A stretch of DNA of 33,544 nt from NCBI GenBank assembly GCA_946560065.1, contig CAMNUE010000019.1:1-33544 (forward strand), in the 5' to 3' direction. The DNA comes from an uncultured bacterium (GTDB taxonomy: Bacteria; Bacillota_I; Bacilli_A; RF39; UBA660). Under the pieces are notes generated by a model that did no database searches, had not been told where the DNA came from, and saw nothing but the letters and a program-made list of their open reading frames with translations. Shown one piece after another: positions 1-8,429 of the stretch (position 1 is the stretch's first letter; each line of letters starts with the position of its first letter). The position numbers and the translations under genes were made by a program.

Positions 1-165
1 GTTCGTCGTGAAGATGGAAGTTATATTAAGTTCGATGACAATGCTTGTGTTATCATTCGTGATGACAAGAGTCCAATCGGAACTCGTATTTTTGGACCAG
101 TAGCAAGAGAACTTCGTGATAAAGATTACATGAAAATCGTGTCTTTAGCAAAAGAAGTACTATAA
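1..165 (+). CDS. rplN: 50S ribosomal protein L14, C-terminal part (5' truncated)
   Basis: Frame 1 is open from the first base to a TAA at 163-165 and encodes the last 54 residues of L14. The segment with [14 protein letters not shown] followed by a C-terminal [11 protein letters not shown] is characteristic of this 23S rRNA-binding protein of the large subunit. The start lies outside the window. It is the upstream neighbour of rplX, as expected in the spc operon, with an AGAGGAGG ribosome binding site for rplX directly after its stop. Confidence 0.95.
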   Translation, partial: VRREDGSYIKFDDNACVIIRDDKSPIGTRIFGPVARELRDKDYMKIVSLAKEVL

Positions 166-178
166 GAGGAGGATAAAT

Positions 179-490
179 ATGAACTTTAAAGTAGGAGATG
201 AAGTTGTAGTTATCACTGGTTCTGATAAAGGTAAAACAGGAAAAATAATTAAAACATTAAGAGCAGAAAATAAAGTAGTAGTTGAAGGTGTTCATGTAGT
301 TAAGAAACATCAAAAACCTACAGGACAAGACAATGGTGGAATTCAAGAAGTTGAAAGACCAATTGATGCATCAAATGTTATGATAATTGATCCTAAAACT
401 AAGAAAAGAACTAGAATAGGACATACAACAGATACAAAAACAGGTAAAAAAATAAGAATAACAAAAAAATCTAATGAGAAGATTGATTAG
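179..490 (+). CDS. rplX: 50S ribosomal protein L24
   Basis: This 103-residue protein matches the usual L24 length. It opens with a KOW motif at about residues 4-30 ([20 protein letters not shown]), the RNA-binding beta-barrel of L24, an early assembly initiator of the 50S subunit. The C-terminal half ([20 protein letters not shown]) is also family-typical. The ATG at 179 is preceded by AGAGGAGG. The gene lies 13 bases after rplN and 17 before rplE in the spc operon. The stop is TAG. Confidence 0.97.
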   Translation: MNFKVGDEVVVITGSDKGKTGKIIKTLRAENKVVVEGVHVVKKHQKPTGQDNGGIQEVERPIDASNVMIIDPKTKKRTRIGHTTDTKTGKKIRITKKSNEKID

Positions 491-507
491 TTGGAAGGAG
501 GGTAATT

Positions 508-1047
508 ATGAACCGCCTAAAAGAGAAATACTTAAATGAAGTAGTTCCAAGTTTAAAAGAAAAATATAATTATAAGTCATTAATGGAAGTTCCAAAATTA
601 GAAAAAATCGTTATTAACATGGGTGTTGGTGATGCAACTACTAATTCTAAATTATTAGATGCAGCAGTAGCAGATTTAACAAAAATTGCTGGACAAAAAC
701 CAGTTATAACAAGAGCAAAGAAGTCAATTGCAGGATTTAAAGTAAGAGAAGGTCAAGCAATTGGTTGTAAAGTAACACTAAGAGGAGAAAATATGTATAA
801 CTTTATGGATAAGTTAATTTCAATTTCACTTCCAGGTGTTAGAGATTTCCGTGGAGTTAGTCCAAAATCATTTGATGGTCGTGGAAACTATACAATGGGA
901 ATTAAAGAACAATTAATCTTCCAAGAGATTGATTATGATGATGTTGTAAAAGTTCGTGGTATGGATATCATTTTCGTTACAACAGCAAAAACTAATGAGG
1001 AATCATTTGACTTATTAAATGGACTTGGAATTCCTTTTAGAAAGTAA
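508..1047 (+). CDS. rplE: 50S ribosomal protein L5
   Basis: The 179-residue product equals the length of Bacillus L5. L5 binds 5S rRNA in the central protuberance of the large subunit and contacts S13 and the P-site tRNA. Family signatures are [12 protein letters not shown] near residue 33, [20 protein letters not shown] near residue 63, and the C-terminal [13 protein letters not shown]. An AGGAGGGT ribosome binding site precedes the ATG. It sits between rplX and rpsN. Confidence 0.98.
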   Translation: MNRLKEKYLNEVVPSLKEKYNYKSLMEVPKLEKIVINMGVGDATTNSKLLDAAVADLTKIAGQKPVITRAKKSIAGFKVREGQAIGCKVTLRGENMYNFMDKLISISLPGVRDFRGVSPKSFDGRGNYTMGIKEQLIFQEIDYDDVVKVRGMDIIFVTTAKTNEESFDLLNGLGIPFRK

Positions 1048-1061
1048 ATGGGAGGAATATT

Positions 1062-1247
1062 ATGGCAAAGAAAAGTATGATAGTAAAGGCTAATAGACCA
1101 CAAAAATATAAAGTACGTGAATACACTAGATGTTCTCGTTGTGGTCGTCCACACGCAGTTATGAGTAAATTCGGAATCTGCCGTATTTGCTTCCGTGAAT
1201 TAGCTTATAAAGGACAAATACCAGGAATTAAAAAATCAAGTTGGTAA
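1062..1247 (+). CDS. rpsN: 30S ribosomal protein S14, zinc-binding type
   Basis: This 61-residue protein is the short, zinc-ribbon form of S14. Four cysteines in two CxxC pairs (Cys24, Cys27, Cys40, Cys43) are intact, so it is the C+ version that needs zinc. The long 89-101 residue form lacks them. It assembles into the head of the small subunit. Both the position between rplE and rpsH and the RBS GGGAGGA before the ATG are standard. Confidence 0.98.
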   Translation: MAKKSMIVKANRPQKYKVREYTRCSRCGRPHAVMSKFGICRICFRELAYKGQIPGIKKSSW

Positions 1248-1266
1248 TTGGAAAGGAGGATTTAAG

Positions 1267-1668
1267 ATGGCAGTAGTAACAGATACAATTGCAGATATGT
1301 TAACAAGAATTCGTAATGCTAACCAAATGCGTTATGAAGAAGTAAAAGTTCCAGCTTCTAATATTAAGAAAGAAATCGCAAGAATTCTTAAAGAAGAAGG
1401 ATTTATTAAAAATTATAAAATTGACAGTGATGATACTCAAGGAACAATTATCTTAACTTTAAAATACACTGATAAGAAAGAAAGAGTTATCACTGGTTTA
1501 AAGAGAATTTCCAAACCAGGACTTCGTGTATATGCAAAAAATGATGAAATTCCAAAAGTTCTTAATGGATTAGGAATTGCAATCATTTCAACATCAAAAG
1601 GAATCATGACAGATAAAGAAGCTCGTAAGCAAAATATAGGTGGAGAAGTTCTAGCTTATATTTGGTAA
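1267..1668 (+). CDS. rpsH: 30S ribosomal protein S8
   Basis: The 133-residue protein is the normal length for S8, a primary 16S rRNA binder of the central domain. It begins with [15 protein letters not shown] and ends with the conserved [26 protein letters not shown] tail. In enterobacteria S8 also represses the spc operon by binding rplE mRNA; I see no clear mimic of its rRNA site here. A short hairpin follows before rplF, the largest gap in this part of the operon. Confidence 0.98.
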   Translation: MAVVTDTIADMLTRIRNANQMRYEEVKVPASNIKKEIARILKEEGFIKNYKIDSDDTQGTIILTLKYTDKKERVITGLKRISKPGLRVYAKNDEIPKVLNGLGIAIISTSKGIMTDKEARKQNIGGEVLAYIW

Positions 1669-1679
1669 AATTTGAAAAA

Positions 1680-1697
1680 CGCAAAATTTTATTTGCG
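1680..1697 (+). other. Small hairpin between rpsH and rplF
   Basis: CGCAAA at 1680-1685 pairs with TTTGCG at 1692-1697 around a six-base loop. There is no T-run directly after it, so it is unlikely to be an efficient terminator. It lies in a 60-base gap within an operon whose other gaps are mostly 0-30 bases. It could be a processing or mRNA stability site. The function is inference. Confidence 0.35.
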
Positions 1698-1728
1698 GTT
1701 AATTTAAAATGAAATAGGAGGTGTCATT

Positions 1729-2259
1729 ATGAGCCGTATTGGAAATCGTATTATCACAGTTCCAGAAGGTGTTACTGTTGAAAACGTTGATAATGTTGTT
1801 ACAGTAAAAGGACCAAAAGGAACTTTACAACAAGTTATGTTAAAAGATATTACAATGAAACAAGAAGATAATAAAATTACTTTAGAGCGTAAAAACGAAA
1901 GCGCTAAAGCAATGCACGGTACAATGAATGCACTAATTCAAAATATGATTATTGGTGTAACTAAAGGTTATGAAAAAGCTTTAGAAATCATTGGTGTAGG
2001 TTATCGTTTCAATGTACAAGGAAACAAATTAACTATTAATGCTGGTTACTCACATCCAGTAAATATGGATGTACCAGAAGGATTAACAGTAGAGGCTAAC
2101 GGAAATACTGAAATCACTATCAAAGGTATTGATAAAGTATTAGTTGGAGAATTTGCTGCTAACGTAAGAAAAGTAAGACCACCTGAACCATACAAAGGTA
2201 AGGGAATTCGTTACAAAGACGAACATATTCGTCGTAAAGAAGGAAAGAAAGCTGCTTAA
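1729..2259 (+). CDS. rplF: 50S ribosomal protein L6
   Basis: The 176-residue protein has the usual two-domain L6 layout. It starts MSRIGNRIITVPEGV and carries the bacterial L6 signature around residues 151-165 (PPEPYKGKGIRYKDE), followed by a Lys/Arg-rich tail. L6 binds 23S rRNA near the sarcin-ricin loop and the factor-binding site. An AGGAGGTG ribosome binding site precedes the ATG. Confidence 0.98.
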   Translation: MSRIGNRIITVPEGVTVENVDNVVTVKGPKGTLQQVMLKDITMKQEDNKITLERKNESAKAMHGTMNALIQNMIIGVTKGYEKALEIIGVGYRFNVQGNKLTINAGYSHPVNMDVPEGLTVEANGNTEITIKGIDKVLVGEFAANVRKVRPPEPYKGKGIRYKDEHIRRKEGKKAA

Positions 2260-2284
2260 TAAGTAGGAAGGGAGAATAAATTAT

Positions 2285-2647
2285 ATGATTAAAAAAGAAT
2301 CTCGTAATAGTATGCGTATTGCTCGTCATGAAAGAATTCGTAAGACTTTAATGGGAACAAGCGCTGTACCAAGATTATGTGTATTCCGTTCTAATGCTGG
2401 AATTTATGCACAAATCATAGATGATGAAACTAGAACTACTCTTGTATCAGCTTCCTCATTAGATAAAGATTTAAAAATCAAAAATGGAAGTAATGTTGAA
2501 GCAGCTAAAGTTGTTGGAGCATCAATAGCTGAGAAAGCTAAAAAAGCTAAAATTACAAAAGTAGTATTTGATAGAGGTGGATACCTATATCATGGACGTG
2601 TTAAAGCTTTAGCAGAAGCTGCACGTGAAAACGGATTAGAATTCTAA
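2285..2647 (+). CDS. rplR: 50S ribosomal protein L18
   Basis: The 120-residue protein matches Bacillus L18 in length. It has the basic N-terminus ([15 protein letters not shown]) and the conserved [19 protein letters not shown] block, ending in a [20 protein letters not shown] tail. L18 escorts 5S rRNA with L5. The gene ends with tandem stops TAA TAG and is followed by rpsE 12 bases later. Confidence 0.97.
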   Translation: MIKKESRNSMRIARHERIRKTLMGTSAVPRLCVFRSNAGIYAQIIDDETRTTLVSASSLDKDLKIKNGSNVEAAKVVGASIAEKAKKAKITKVVFDRGGYLYHGRVKALAEAARENGLEF

Positions 2648-2659
2648 TAGGAGGGTAAT

Positions 2660-3169
2660 ATGCAAAAAAGAACTCATGACTCTAAAGAAAAACTATTTGA
2701 AGAATTAGTAATTGATGTTAAAAGCGTTGTTAAAGTTAACAAAGGTGGACGTCAAAGAAGATATTCTGCAACAGTTGTAGTTGGAGATCGTAAAGGTAAA
2801 GTTGGATTAGGTATTGGAAAAGCTAATGAAGTACCTGATGCAATCAAAAAAGCACTTCAAGATGCTAATAAAAATATTATCACAATCCCTCTAATCGATG
2901 GAAGAACAGTTGCACATGAAGCAATTGGAACAGCTGGAGCTGCTAGAGTAATCATCAAACCTGCTGCTGCAGGTACTGGTGTTATTGCTGGTGGATCAGT
3001 TCGTGCAATCTTAGAATTAGCAGGAATTCGTGATGTTGTTTCTAAATCACTAGGAGCAAGAACTAAATTAAATATGGCAAGAGCTGCAATCAATGCCTTA
3101 AAGTCTATTAAGACTCCAGAGCAAGTAGCAGCACTTCGTGGTAAAACAGTAGAGGAGATATTAGGATAA
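2660..3169 (+). CDS. rpsE: 30S ribosomal protein S5
   Basis: This 169-residue protein has the N-terminal double-stranded RNA-binding domain of S5, with [20 protein letters not shown] near residue 42 and the glycine-rich [19 protein letters not shown] segment in the C-terminal domain. S5 sits at the mRNA entry tunnel and contributes to decoding accuracy. Its TAA shares one base with the ATG of rplO, giving translational coupling. The usual gene between them, rpmD for L30, is absent. Confidence 0.98.
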   Translation: MQKRTHDSKEKLFEELVIDVKSVVKVNKGGRQRRYSATVVVGDRKGKVGLGIGKANEVPDAIKKALQDANKNIITIPLIDGRTVAHEAIGTAGAARVIIKPAAAGTGVIAGGSVRAILELAGIRDVVSKSLGARTKLNMARAAINALKSIKTPEQVAALRGKTVEEILG

Positions 3170-3612
3170 TGAAATTACATGAATTAGAGAAAAATATCGG
3201 TGCTACTCATACAAAAAAACGTGTAGGACGTGGACCAGGTAGTGGTCTTGGTAAAACAAGTGGTCGCGGACAAAAAGGACAAAAAGCACGTAGTGGTGGT
3301 AGTATCAACCCAGTATTTGAAGGTGGACAATTACCATTATATAGAAGAATACCAAAGAGAGGATTCTCAAATGCTAAGTTTAAAACAGTTTATGCAGTTA
3401 TAAATGTTGAAGACTTAAACGTATTTGAAGATGGTACAGTAGTTACACCAGCATTATTAAAAGAAACTGGATTAGTAAAAAAACAATTAGATGGAATAAA
3501 AGTACTAGGAAACGGAAAATTAGAAAAAAAATTAACTATTCAAGCTTCTAAATTTTCAGCTAGTGCGTTAGAAAAGATTAAAGAGGCAGGAAGTAAAGCT
3601 GAGGTGATCTAA
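3169..3612 (+). CDS. rplO: 50S ribosomal protein L15
   Basis: The 147-residue protein starts with the conserved MKLHELEKN element and the Gly/Arg/Lys-rich extension (residues ~17-45) that threads into 23S rRNA. The C-terminal part contains [13 protein letters not shown] and [16 protein letters not shown] L15 motifs. Start and stop overlap the preceding gene by one base (TAATG), which fixes this start. secY follows immediately. Confidence 0.97.
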   Translation: MKLHELEKNIGATHTKKRVGRGPGSGLGKTSGRGQKGQKARSGGSINPVFEGGQLPLYRRIPKRGFSNAKFKTVYAVINVEDLNVFEDGTVVTPALLKETGLVKKQLDGIKVLGNGKLEKKLTIQASKFSASALEKIKEAGSKAEVI

Positions 3613-3613
3613 T

Positions 3614-4885
3614 ATGTTTAAAGCAATGAAGGAACTATTTACTTCAGGAAACAAAGATTTACGTCATAGAATATACTTTACTTTGATAGCATTAACAATA
3701 TTTATATTAGGAATTTCTATTAGAGTTCCTGGCACAGAAGATTTAACAAAAAACTTAGGATTCTTAGAATTGATTAATACAATTGGTGGTGGAGCACTTA
3801 AAAACTTCTCAATATTTGCATTAGGAGTAATGCCATACATAACAGCATCAATTATTATGCAATTATTACAAATGGACATCATTCCATATTTTACTGAATT
3901 AAGAAAACAAGGACATACAGGACGTCAAAAGATAAACCAAATAACAAGATACTTAGGTATTGCTTTTGCCTTTATCGAAGGATATGCCTTTGCCTTTGCC
4001 TTTATTGGAAAAAGTGGAGACCCTATGCAATATATGTATATTGCAACAGTATTAACTGCAGGTACATCTTTACTATTATGGATGGGAGACCAAATAAGTC
4101 AAAAGGGTATAGGAAATGGTCAAAGCTTAATTATCATGGCTGGTATCATTGCAACTCTACCTCAAATGTTTATTGATGCTTTCAATGGATTAGTAGTATT
4201 TGATGGAACAACACAAGTAATAACATTAGGAATAATAAAATTTATATTATTCATAATTATATACTTTGCAATAATAATAGGAATTATATTTGTTCAAGAA
4301 TCAGAAAGAAGAATCCCAATTCAATATGCTAATAAATCAACTAGTGCCTATGGAAATGCTCAAAGTTTCATGCCAATTAAAATCAATTCAGCAGGAGTTA
4401 TACCAGTAATTTTTGCATCAAGTTTACTGTCAATTCCAAGTATTATAGCGCAAGTTATAAATAAAGATGGCTTTACAGTAATTGTTCAAAAATACCTAAA
4501 TTATACAACTCCAGTTGGATTTGCATTATATGTTATATTTATATTCTTCTTTGCATACTTCTACACATTTATTCAATTAAAACCAGAAGAATTTGCAAAG
4601 AATTTACAAGACAATGGAGGATACATTCCAGGAATTAGACCAGGGGAGGAAACAAAGCAACATGTTAATAAAATCCTATCAAGATTAACTATTCTTGGAG
4701 CAACATTCTTATCAGTAATTGCTGGTCTTCCAATATTATTTTCAAAATTAACAAGCTTACCAACATCAGTCACAATAGGTGGTACAGGATTATTAATCGT
4801 AGTTGGAGTAGCATTAGAAACTTATAAACAACTAGAAGGAAGTATTCTAACTAGAAGTTATAAGAGAGGATATAGTAGAAGGTAA
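3614..4885 (+). CDS. secY: Protein translocase subunit SecY
   Basis: This 423-residue, strongly hydrophobic protein is the channel-forming subunit of the SecYEG translocon, with about ten predicted membrane segments. Characteristic motifs include GVMPYITASIIMQLL near residue 76, GIGNGQSLIIMAGI near residue 166, the cytoplasmic ESERRIPIQYA loop near residue 230, and NLQDNGGYIPGIRPG near residue 333. The length is close to Bacillus SecY (431). It lies 1 base after rplO and 3 bases before adk, the classical arrangement. Confidence 0.98.
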   Translation: MFKAMKELFTSGNKDLRHRIYFTLIALTIFILGISIRVPGTEDLTKNLGFLELINTIGGGALKNFSIFALGVMPYITASIIMQLLQMDIIPYFTELRKQGHTGRQKINQITRYLGIAFAFIEGYAFAFAFIGKSGDPMQYMYIATVLTAGTSLLLWMGDQISQKGIGNGQSLIIMAGIIATLPQMFIDAFNGLVVFDGTTQVITLGIIKFILFIIIYFAIIIGIIFVQESERRIPIQYANKSTSAYGNAQSFMPIKINSAGVIPVIFASSLLSIPSIIAQVINKDGFTVIVQKYLNYTTPVGFALYVIFIFFFAYFYTFIQLKPEEFAKNLQDNGGYIPGIRPGEETKQHVNKILSRLTILGATFLSVIAGLPILFSKLTSLPTSVTIGGTGLLIVVGVALETYKQLEGSILTRSYKRGYSRR

Positions 4886-4888
4886 TTT

Positions 4889-5542
4889 ATGAAAAATATT
4901 ATGTTTATAGCTCCGCCCGCTGCAGGTAAAGGAACACAGGCAGAACTAGTTTGTAGTAAATATAATATTCCACATATCTCTACTGGAGATATTCTAAGAG
5001 AAATATCAAAAGAAGATAGTGAAATAGGAAATTATGTTTATGAAACTTTATCAAGCGGACAGCTAGTAAAAGATGAAATTACATATCAATTAATAGAAGA
5101 CAGATTAAAAAAAGAAGATTGTAGAAATGGTTTTATTATCGATGGTTTCCCACGTAATCTAGACCAAGCATATGAATATGACAAGATTCTAGATAAACTA
5201 GGATATGAAGTAGGTAATGTCATTTTAATTAATATTGATAAAAAAACATTAGAAAAAAGAATCACAGGAAGAAGACTTTGTGAAAATTGCAAAACAATCT
5301 ATAACATCAATGATGAAAATAATTCACCAAAAGTTGAATCTGTTTGTGATAACTGTGGTGGTAAATTATATCAAAGAAGTGATGACAATCTTGAGGCATT
5401 TCAAACAAGATATGCAATGTATCAAGAAAAAACAGAACCAATAATTGATCACTACAGGAAACAGAATGTATTAAAAGAAATCGATGGAGAAGACTCTGTT
5501 GAAAATATATTCAAAAAAATAGACGAAATTATAAATAAATAA
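4889..5542 (+). CDS. adk: Adenylate kinase, zinc-lid type
   Basis: The 217-residue enzyme converts ATP + AMP to 2 ADP in the cytoplasm. The nucleotide loop near residues 8-16 reads APPAAGKGT, so the first glycine of the usual GxPGAGKGT is Ala and the fourth position is also Ala. The Lys and Thr are retained. The DGFPRN motif for AMP binding is intact. The LID carries two cysteine pairs (CENC and CDNC), the structural zinc type of Gram-positive bacteria. It closely follows secY, as in Bacillus, but map does not follow it. Confidence 0.95.
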   Translation: MKNIMFIAPPAAGKGTQAELVCSKYNIPHISTGDILREISKEDSEIGNYVYETLSSGQLVKDEITYQLIEDRLKKEDCRNGFIIDGFPRNLDQAYEYDKILDKLGYEVGNVILINIDKKTLEKRITGRRLCENCKTIYNINDENNSPKVESVCDNCGGKLYQRSDDNLEAFQTRYAMYQEKTEPIIDHYRKQNVLKEIDGEDSVENIFKKIDEIINK

Positions 5543-5570
5543 GTGTATCAAAATCAGTATCTTAATATAC

Positions 5571-5597
5571 AAAGAAGGTATATTAAATACCTTCTTT
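5571..5597 (+). terminator. Strong hairpin after adk, terminator or attenuator
   Basis: An 11-bp perfect stem (AAAGAAGGTAT at 5571-5581 with ATACCTTCTTT at 5587-5597) encloses a five-base loop. The 3' arm ends in CTTCTTT but is followed by AAAGG rather than a T-run, so it resembles a weak or conditional terminator. It splits the long ribosomal operon just before infA. Confidence 0.55.
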
Positions 5598-5608
5598 AAA
5601 GGATACAT

Positions 5609-5637
5609 TCCATCGCTCTAGTATAACTGCCGATGGA
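5609..5637 (+). promoter_or_regulatory. Second stem-loop in the infA leader
   Basis: TCCATCG at 5609-5615 can pair with CGATGGA at 5631-5637 around a 15-base loop. Together with the 11-bp hairpin just upstream it makes a two-stem 5' leader ending about 27 bases before the infA start. The mixed base composition stands out from the surrounding AT-rich spacer. I do not recognise a known riboswitch or ribosomal leader family. Confidence 0.4.
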
Positions 5638-5664
5638 TATAAAATCTGACAGGAGAGTGAAAAG

Positions 5665-5880
5665 ATGGCTAAAGAAGATACAATTGAAATGGAAGGTAAA
5701 GTTCTTGAAATTATCCCTGGAGGAAAATTCAAAGTTCAATTAGAAAATGGACACATTGTGGAAGCTCACGTTTCTGGTAAAATACGAATGAACTATATTC
5801 GCATCTTAGCAGGAGATACCGTAATGATAGAACTATCGCCTTATGACTTAACACGTGGGCGTATTACCTATCGTAAATAA
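5665..5880 (+). CDS. infA: Translation initiation factor IF-1
   Basis: The 71-residue protein is a single OB-fold and matches IF-1 in length and signature: [32 protein letters not shown] start, [15 protein letters not shown] in the middle, and a C-terminal [16 protein letters not shown]-1 binds the 30S A site during initiation. It heads the infA-rpmJ-rpsM-rpsK-rpoA-rplQ block and is preceded by AGGAGAG. Stops are tandem TAA TAG. Confidence 0.97.
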   Translation: MAKEDTIEMEGKVLEIIPGGKFKVQLENGHIVEAHVSGKIRMNYIRILAGDTVMIELSPYDLTRGRITYRK

Positions 5881-5894
5881 TAGGAGGGAAAAAT

Positions 5895-6008
5895 ATGAAA
5901 GTTAAAGCATCAGTTAAACCAATTTGCGAAAAATGTAAAGTTATTAAACGCAAGGGAAAAATAAGAATAATTTGTGAAAATCCAAAGCACAAACAAAGAC
6001 AAGGATAA
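5895..6008 (+). CDS. rpmJ: 50S ribosomal protein L36, zinc-binding type
   Basis: This 37-codon gene reads [15 protein letters not shown] at the start and ends NPKHKQRQG. Cys11, Cys14, Cys27 and His32 give the CxxC...C....H zinc ribbon of C+ L36. The AGGAGGG ribosome binding site and the position between infA and rpsM are canonical. Confidence 0.96.
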   Translation: MKVKASVKPICEKCKVIKRKGKIRIICENPKHKQRQG

Positions 6009-6027
6009 TTAATAGGAGGTGTATTAA

Positions 6028-6396
6028 ATGGCACGTATTAAAGGTGTAGACATTCCAAATGACAAGCATATTTGTATATCATTAACTTACATTTATGGTA
6101 TTGGAAGAAGTCTAGCAAAACAAATTTTAAAAGAAGTTGACATTGATCCAACTATCAAAACAAAAGATTTATCACAAGAAGATTTAATTAAAATCCGTGA
6201 TGAAATAAATAAGCATTTAACTGAAGGTGACTTACGTCGTGAAGTTAGTATGAACATCAAAACTAAGATGGAAATTAACTCATACGAAGGAACTCGTCAT
6301 AAAAGAGGATTACCTGTAAGAGGACAAAGAACTAATCGTAATGCTCGTACTCGTAAGGGTAAAGGAAAGACTGTAGCAAATAAGAAGAAAGTTTAG
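6028..6396 (+). CDS. rpsM: 30S ribosomal protein S13
   Basis: The 122-residue product is the normal S13 length. It has the helix-two-turn-helix region with [14 protein letters not shown] near residue 24 and the basic C-terminal extension ([20 protein letters not shown]) that reaches toward the P-site tRNA and contacts L5. An AGGAGGTG ribosome binding site precedes it. The stop is TAG. Confidence 0.98.
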   Translation: MARIKGVDIPNDKHICISLTYIYGIGRSLAKQILKEVDIDPTIKTKDLSQEDLIKIRDEINKHLTEGDLRREVSMNIKTKMEINSYEGTRHKRGLPVRGQRTNRNARTRKGKGKTVANKKKV

Positions 6397-6429
6397 TTAA
6401 AGGATAAATAGATAAAGGAGGTAAGACTT

Positions 6430-6813
6430 ATGGCTTATAAAACAAGAAAGAAAAAAGTTAAAAAGAATGTACCAGAAGGTATTGCACATATTCATTCAAC
6501 ATTCAACAACACAATTACAACACTTACAGATAAAGATGGTAATGTAATAAGCTGGGCATCATCTGGTGCTATCGGTTTCAAAGGTAGTAAAAAATCAACT
6601 CCATTCGCTGCTGGAATGGCTGCAGAAGCTGCTGGAAAAGCTGCTTACGATATGGGAATGCGTAAAGTTGAAGTTCGCGTTAAAGGTTTAGGTCCAGGTC
6701 GTGAAACTGCAATTCGTTCATTACAAACTGCAGGACTAGAAGTAACATCAATCATTGACGTTACACCAATCCCACATAATGGATGTCGTCCACCAAAACG
6801 TCCACGTGGATAA
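6430..6813 (+). CDS. rpsK: 30S ribosomal protein S11
   Basis: This 127-residue protein carries the S11 core: [18 protein letters not shown] near residue 17, [16 protein letters not shown] in the middle, [18 protein letters not shown] near residue 82, and the C-terminal [16 protein letters not shown]11 lies in the platform of the small subunit near the mRNA exit. It sits between rpsM and rpoA with a clear AAAGGAGG ribosome binding site. Confidence 0.98.
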   Translation: MAYKTRKKKVKKNVPEGIAHIHSTFNNTITTLTDKDGNVISWASSGAIGFKGSKKSTPFAAGMAAEAAGKAAYDMGMRKVEVRVKGLGPGRETAIRSLQTAGLEVTSIIDVTPIPHNGCRPPKRPRG

Positions 6814-6859
6814 TTATTAGGATAAAGTTTGTGAAAAAAAGTAAAGGGAGGTTAGTTTC

Positions 6860-7810
6860 ATGTTACAATTTGAAAAACCAATTTATAAAATAACAGATTC
6901 TATAGAAAGTAATTTCTATGGAAGATTCGAATTAGAACCATTAGAAAGAGGATTTGGTACTACAATCGGTAATGCACTAAGAAGAGTAATGTTATCATCA
7001 TTACCAGGAAGTGCAATTAGTAGTATTAAAATCGATGGAGTACTTCATGAATTCCAAACAATCGATGGAGTATACGAAGATGTAACTACTATTATTCTTA
7101 ACTTAAAAGGAATAGTATTTAAAAATCATTCAAATGAGGCAAAAGTTGTACGTATTAGTACATCAAAAGAAGGAGAAGTAACTGCAGCAGATATTGAACA
7201 TGATGCAGACATCGAAGTAATCAATACTGATAAAGTAATTTGTACATTATCAAAAGGCGCTTCATTTAACATGGAAATGACTGTTACAAATGGTCGTGGA
7301 TATGTTAAGAGCGAAGAAAACAAGAAAATTCATGATATCAAGAAATCCGGAGAAATTGCTATCGATTCATTATATTCTCCTATAGAAAGAGTTTCATATG
7401 AAGTTGGAAACGCTCGTGTAGGACAAGATGAAAGTTATGATAAATTAATATTAGATGTTTGGACAAATGGTTCAATTAAACCAGAAGAGGCAATTGCTTT
7501 AGCTTCAAGAATTTTAATTGAACACTTACAAATCGTAACTGATTTATCTGCTATCGCAGACGTAAGTGGAATGATGATTGAAAAAACTGAAGATCCTAAA
7601 GTAAAAGCATTAGAAACTTCAATTGAAGACCTAGATTTCTCTGTAAGAGCATACAACTGCTTAAAGAGAGCAGGAATTCATACTTTACAAGACCTTGTTA
7701 ATAAGAGTGAATCTGATATGATGAAAATTCGCAACTTAGGTAAAAAATCATTAAAAGAAGTATTAGATAAAATTAGAGACATGGGTTTAATTTTACGTGA
7801 TGAAGACTAA
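6860..7810 (+). CDS. rpoA: DNA-directed RNA polymerase subunit alpha
   Basis: The 316-residue protein has the two-domain alpha layout. The N-terminal dimerisation domain (about 1-230) includes EPLERGFGTTIGNALRRVMLSSLPG. The C-terminal DNA- and activator-binding domain (about 250-316) includes the helix-hairpin-helix segment RAGIHTLQDLV...NLGKKSLKEV. The length matches Bacillus RpoA (314). It is followed by rplQ 17 bases downstream. Confidence 0.98.
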   Translation: MLQFEKPIYKITDSIESNFYGRFELEPLERGFGTTIGNALRRVMLSSLPGSAISSIKIDGVLHEFQTIDGVYEDVTTIILNLKGIVFKNHSNEAKVVRISTSKEGEVTAADIEHDADIEVINTDKVICTLSKGASFNMEMTVTNGRGYVKSEENKKIHDIKKSGEIAIDSLYSPIERVSYEVGNARVGQDESYDKLILDVWTNGSIKPEEAIALASRILIEHLQIVTDLSAIADVSGMMIEKTEDPKVKALETSIEDLDFSVRAYNCLKRAGIHTLQDLVNKSESDMMKIRNLGKKSLKEVLDKIRDMGLILRDED

Positions 7811-7827
7811 GATAAGGAGGAATAACT

Positions 7828-8238
7828 ATGGCATATAGAAAATTAGGTAGAGATAATAAACATAGAAGAAGCATGCTTGCAACAATGACTAAACAAGTAG
7901 TTGAAAACGAAAGTATTACTACTACTGAAACTAGAGCTAAAGAAGTACGTAAGTTCGTTGAAAAAATGATTACTTATGGTAAAAAAGGTGACTTAGTTTC
8001 TCGTCGTAAAGCATTAGCATTCTTACATAATGATAAGAAAGTTGTTGATAAAATTTTCAATGACTTAGCAAAGCGTTATGAAAATCGTAATGGTGGTTAT
8101 ACACAAATTTTAAAACTAACTGAAAGACGTGGAGATGACGCTCTAATGGTTATTTTAAGATTAGTAGATGAAGCTAAACCAGAAGAAGAAAAGAAAGAAA
8201 AAAAGACAACTAAGAAAGCAGAAAAAGAAGCTAAATAA
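7828..8238 (+). CDS. rplQ: 50S ribosomal protein L17 with acidic/basic C-terminal tail
   Basis: The first 115 residues are a normal L17 core ([20 protein letters not shown], then [16 protein letters not shown]). Residues 116-136 form a low-complexity Lys/Glu tail absent from the roughly 120-residue Bacillus protein. L17 lies near the peptide exit tunnel. This is the last gene of the alpha operon, and a terminator follows within 10 bases. Stops are tandem TAA TAG. Confidence 0.96.
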   Translation: MAYRKLGRDNKHRRSMLATMTKQVVENESITTTETRAKEVRKFVEKMITYGKKGDLVSRRKALAFLHNDKKVVDKIFNDLAKRYENRNGGYTQILKLTERRGDDALMVILRLVDEAKPEEEKKEKKTTKKAEKEAK

Positions 8239-8241
8239 TAG

Positions 8242-8270
8242 AAAGACAAGTAATTATACTTGTTTTTTCT
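8242..8270 (+). terminator. Terminator of the spc-alpha ribosomal operon
   Basis: ACAAGTA (8246-8252) pairs with TACTTGT (8257-8263) around ATTA, and weaker A/G-T pairs extend the stem. The 3' arm runs into TTTTTCTTTT. The position right after rplQ fits the end of the operon. Confidence 0.85.
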
Positions 8271-8351
8271 TTTAATATTAAAGTTTAACAGTAGATGAAA
8301 ATTTTAAATATTCAATAATTTCTAATTTAAAATAATAAATTCAGTACAAAT

Positions 8352-8370
8352 CACCATATTGGTGTATAAT
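8352..8370 (+). promoter_or_regulatory. Likely promoter -10 with an overlapping inverted repeat
   Basis: TATAAT at 8365-8370 is a consensus -10, but the matching -35 region (about 8342-8347) is poor. Directly upstream and abutting it is an inverted repeat CACCATATTGGTG (8352-8364) with five-base arms. Such a site in a spacer is a typical place for a repressor or activator to bind. It would control the YfhO-like gene at 8430. No regulator gene is adjacent. Confidence 0.5.
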
Positions 8371-8429
8371 ATATATAGACAAAAAAGTGATACTAAAATA
8401 CATATAAGTATTATTGAGGAGTAGTAGTA

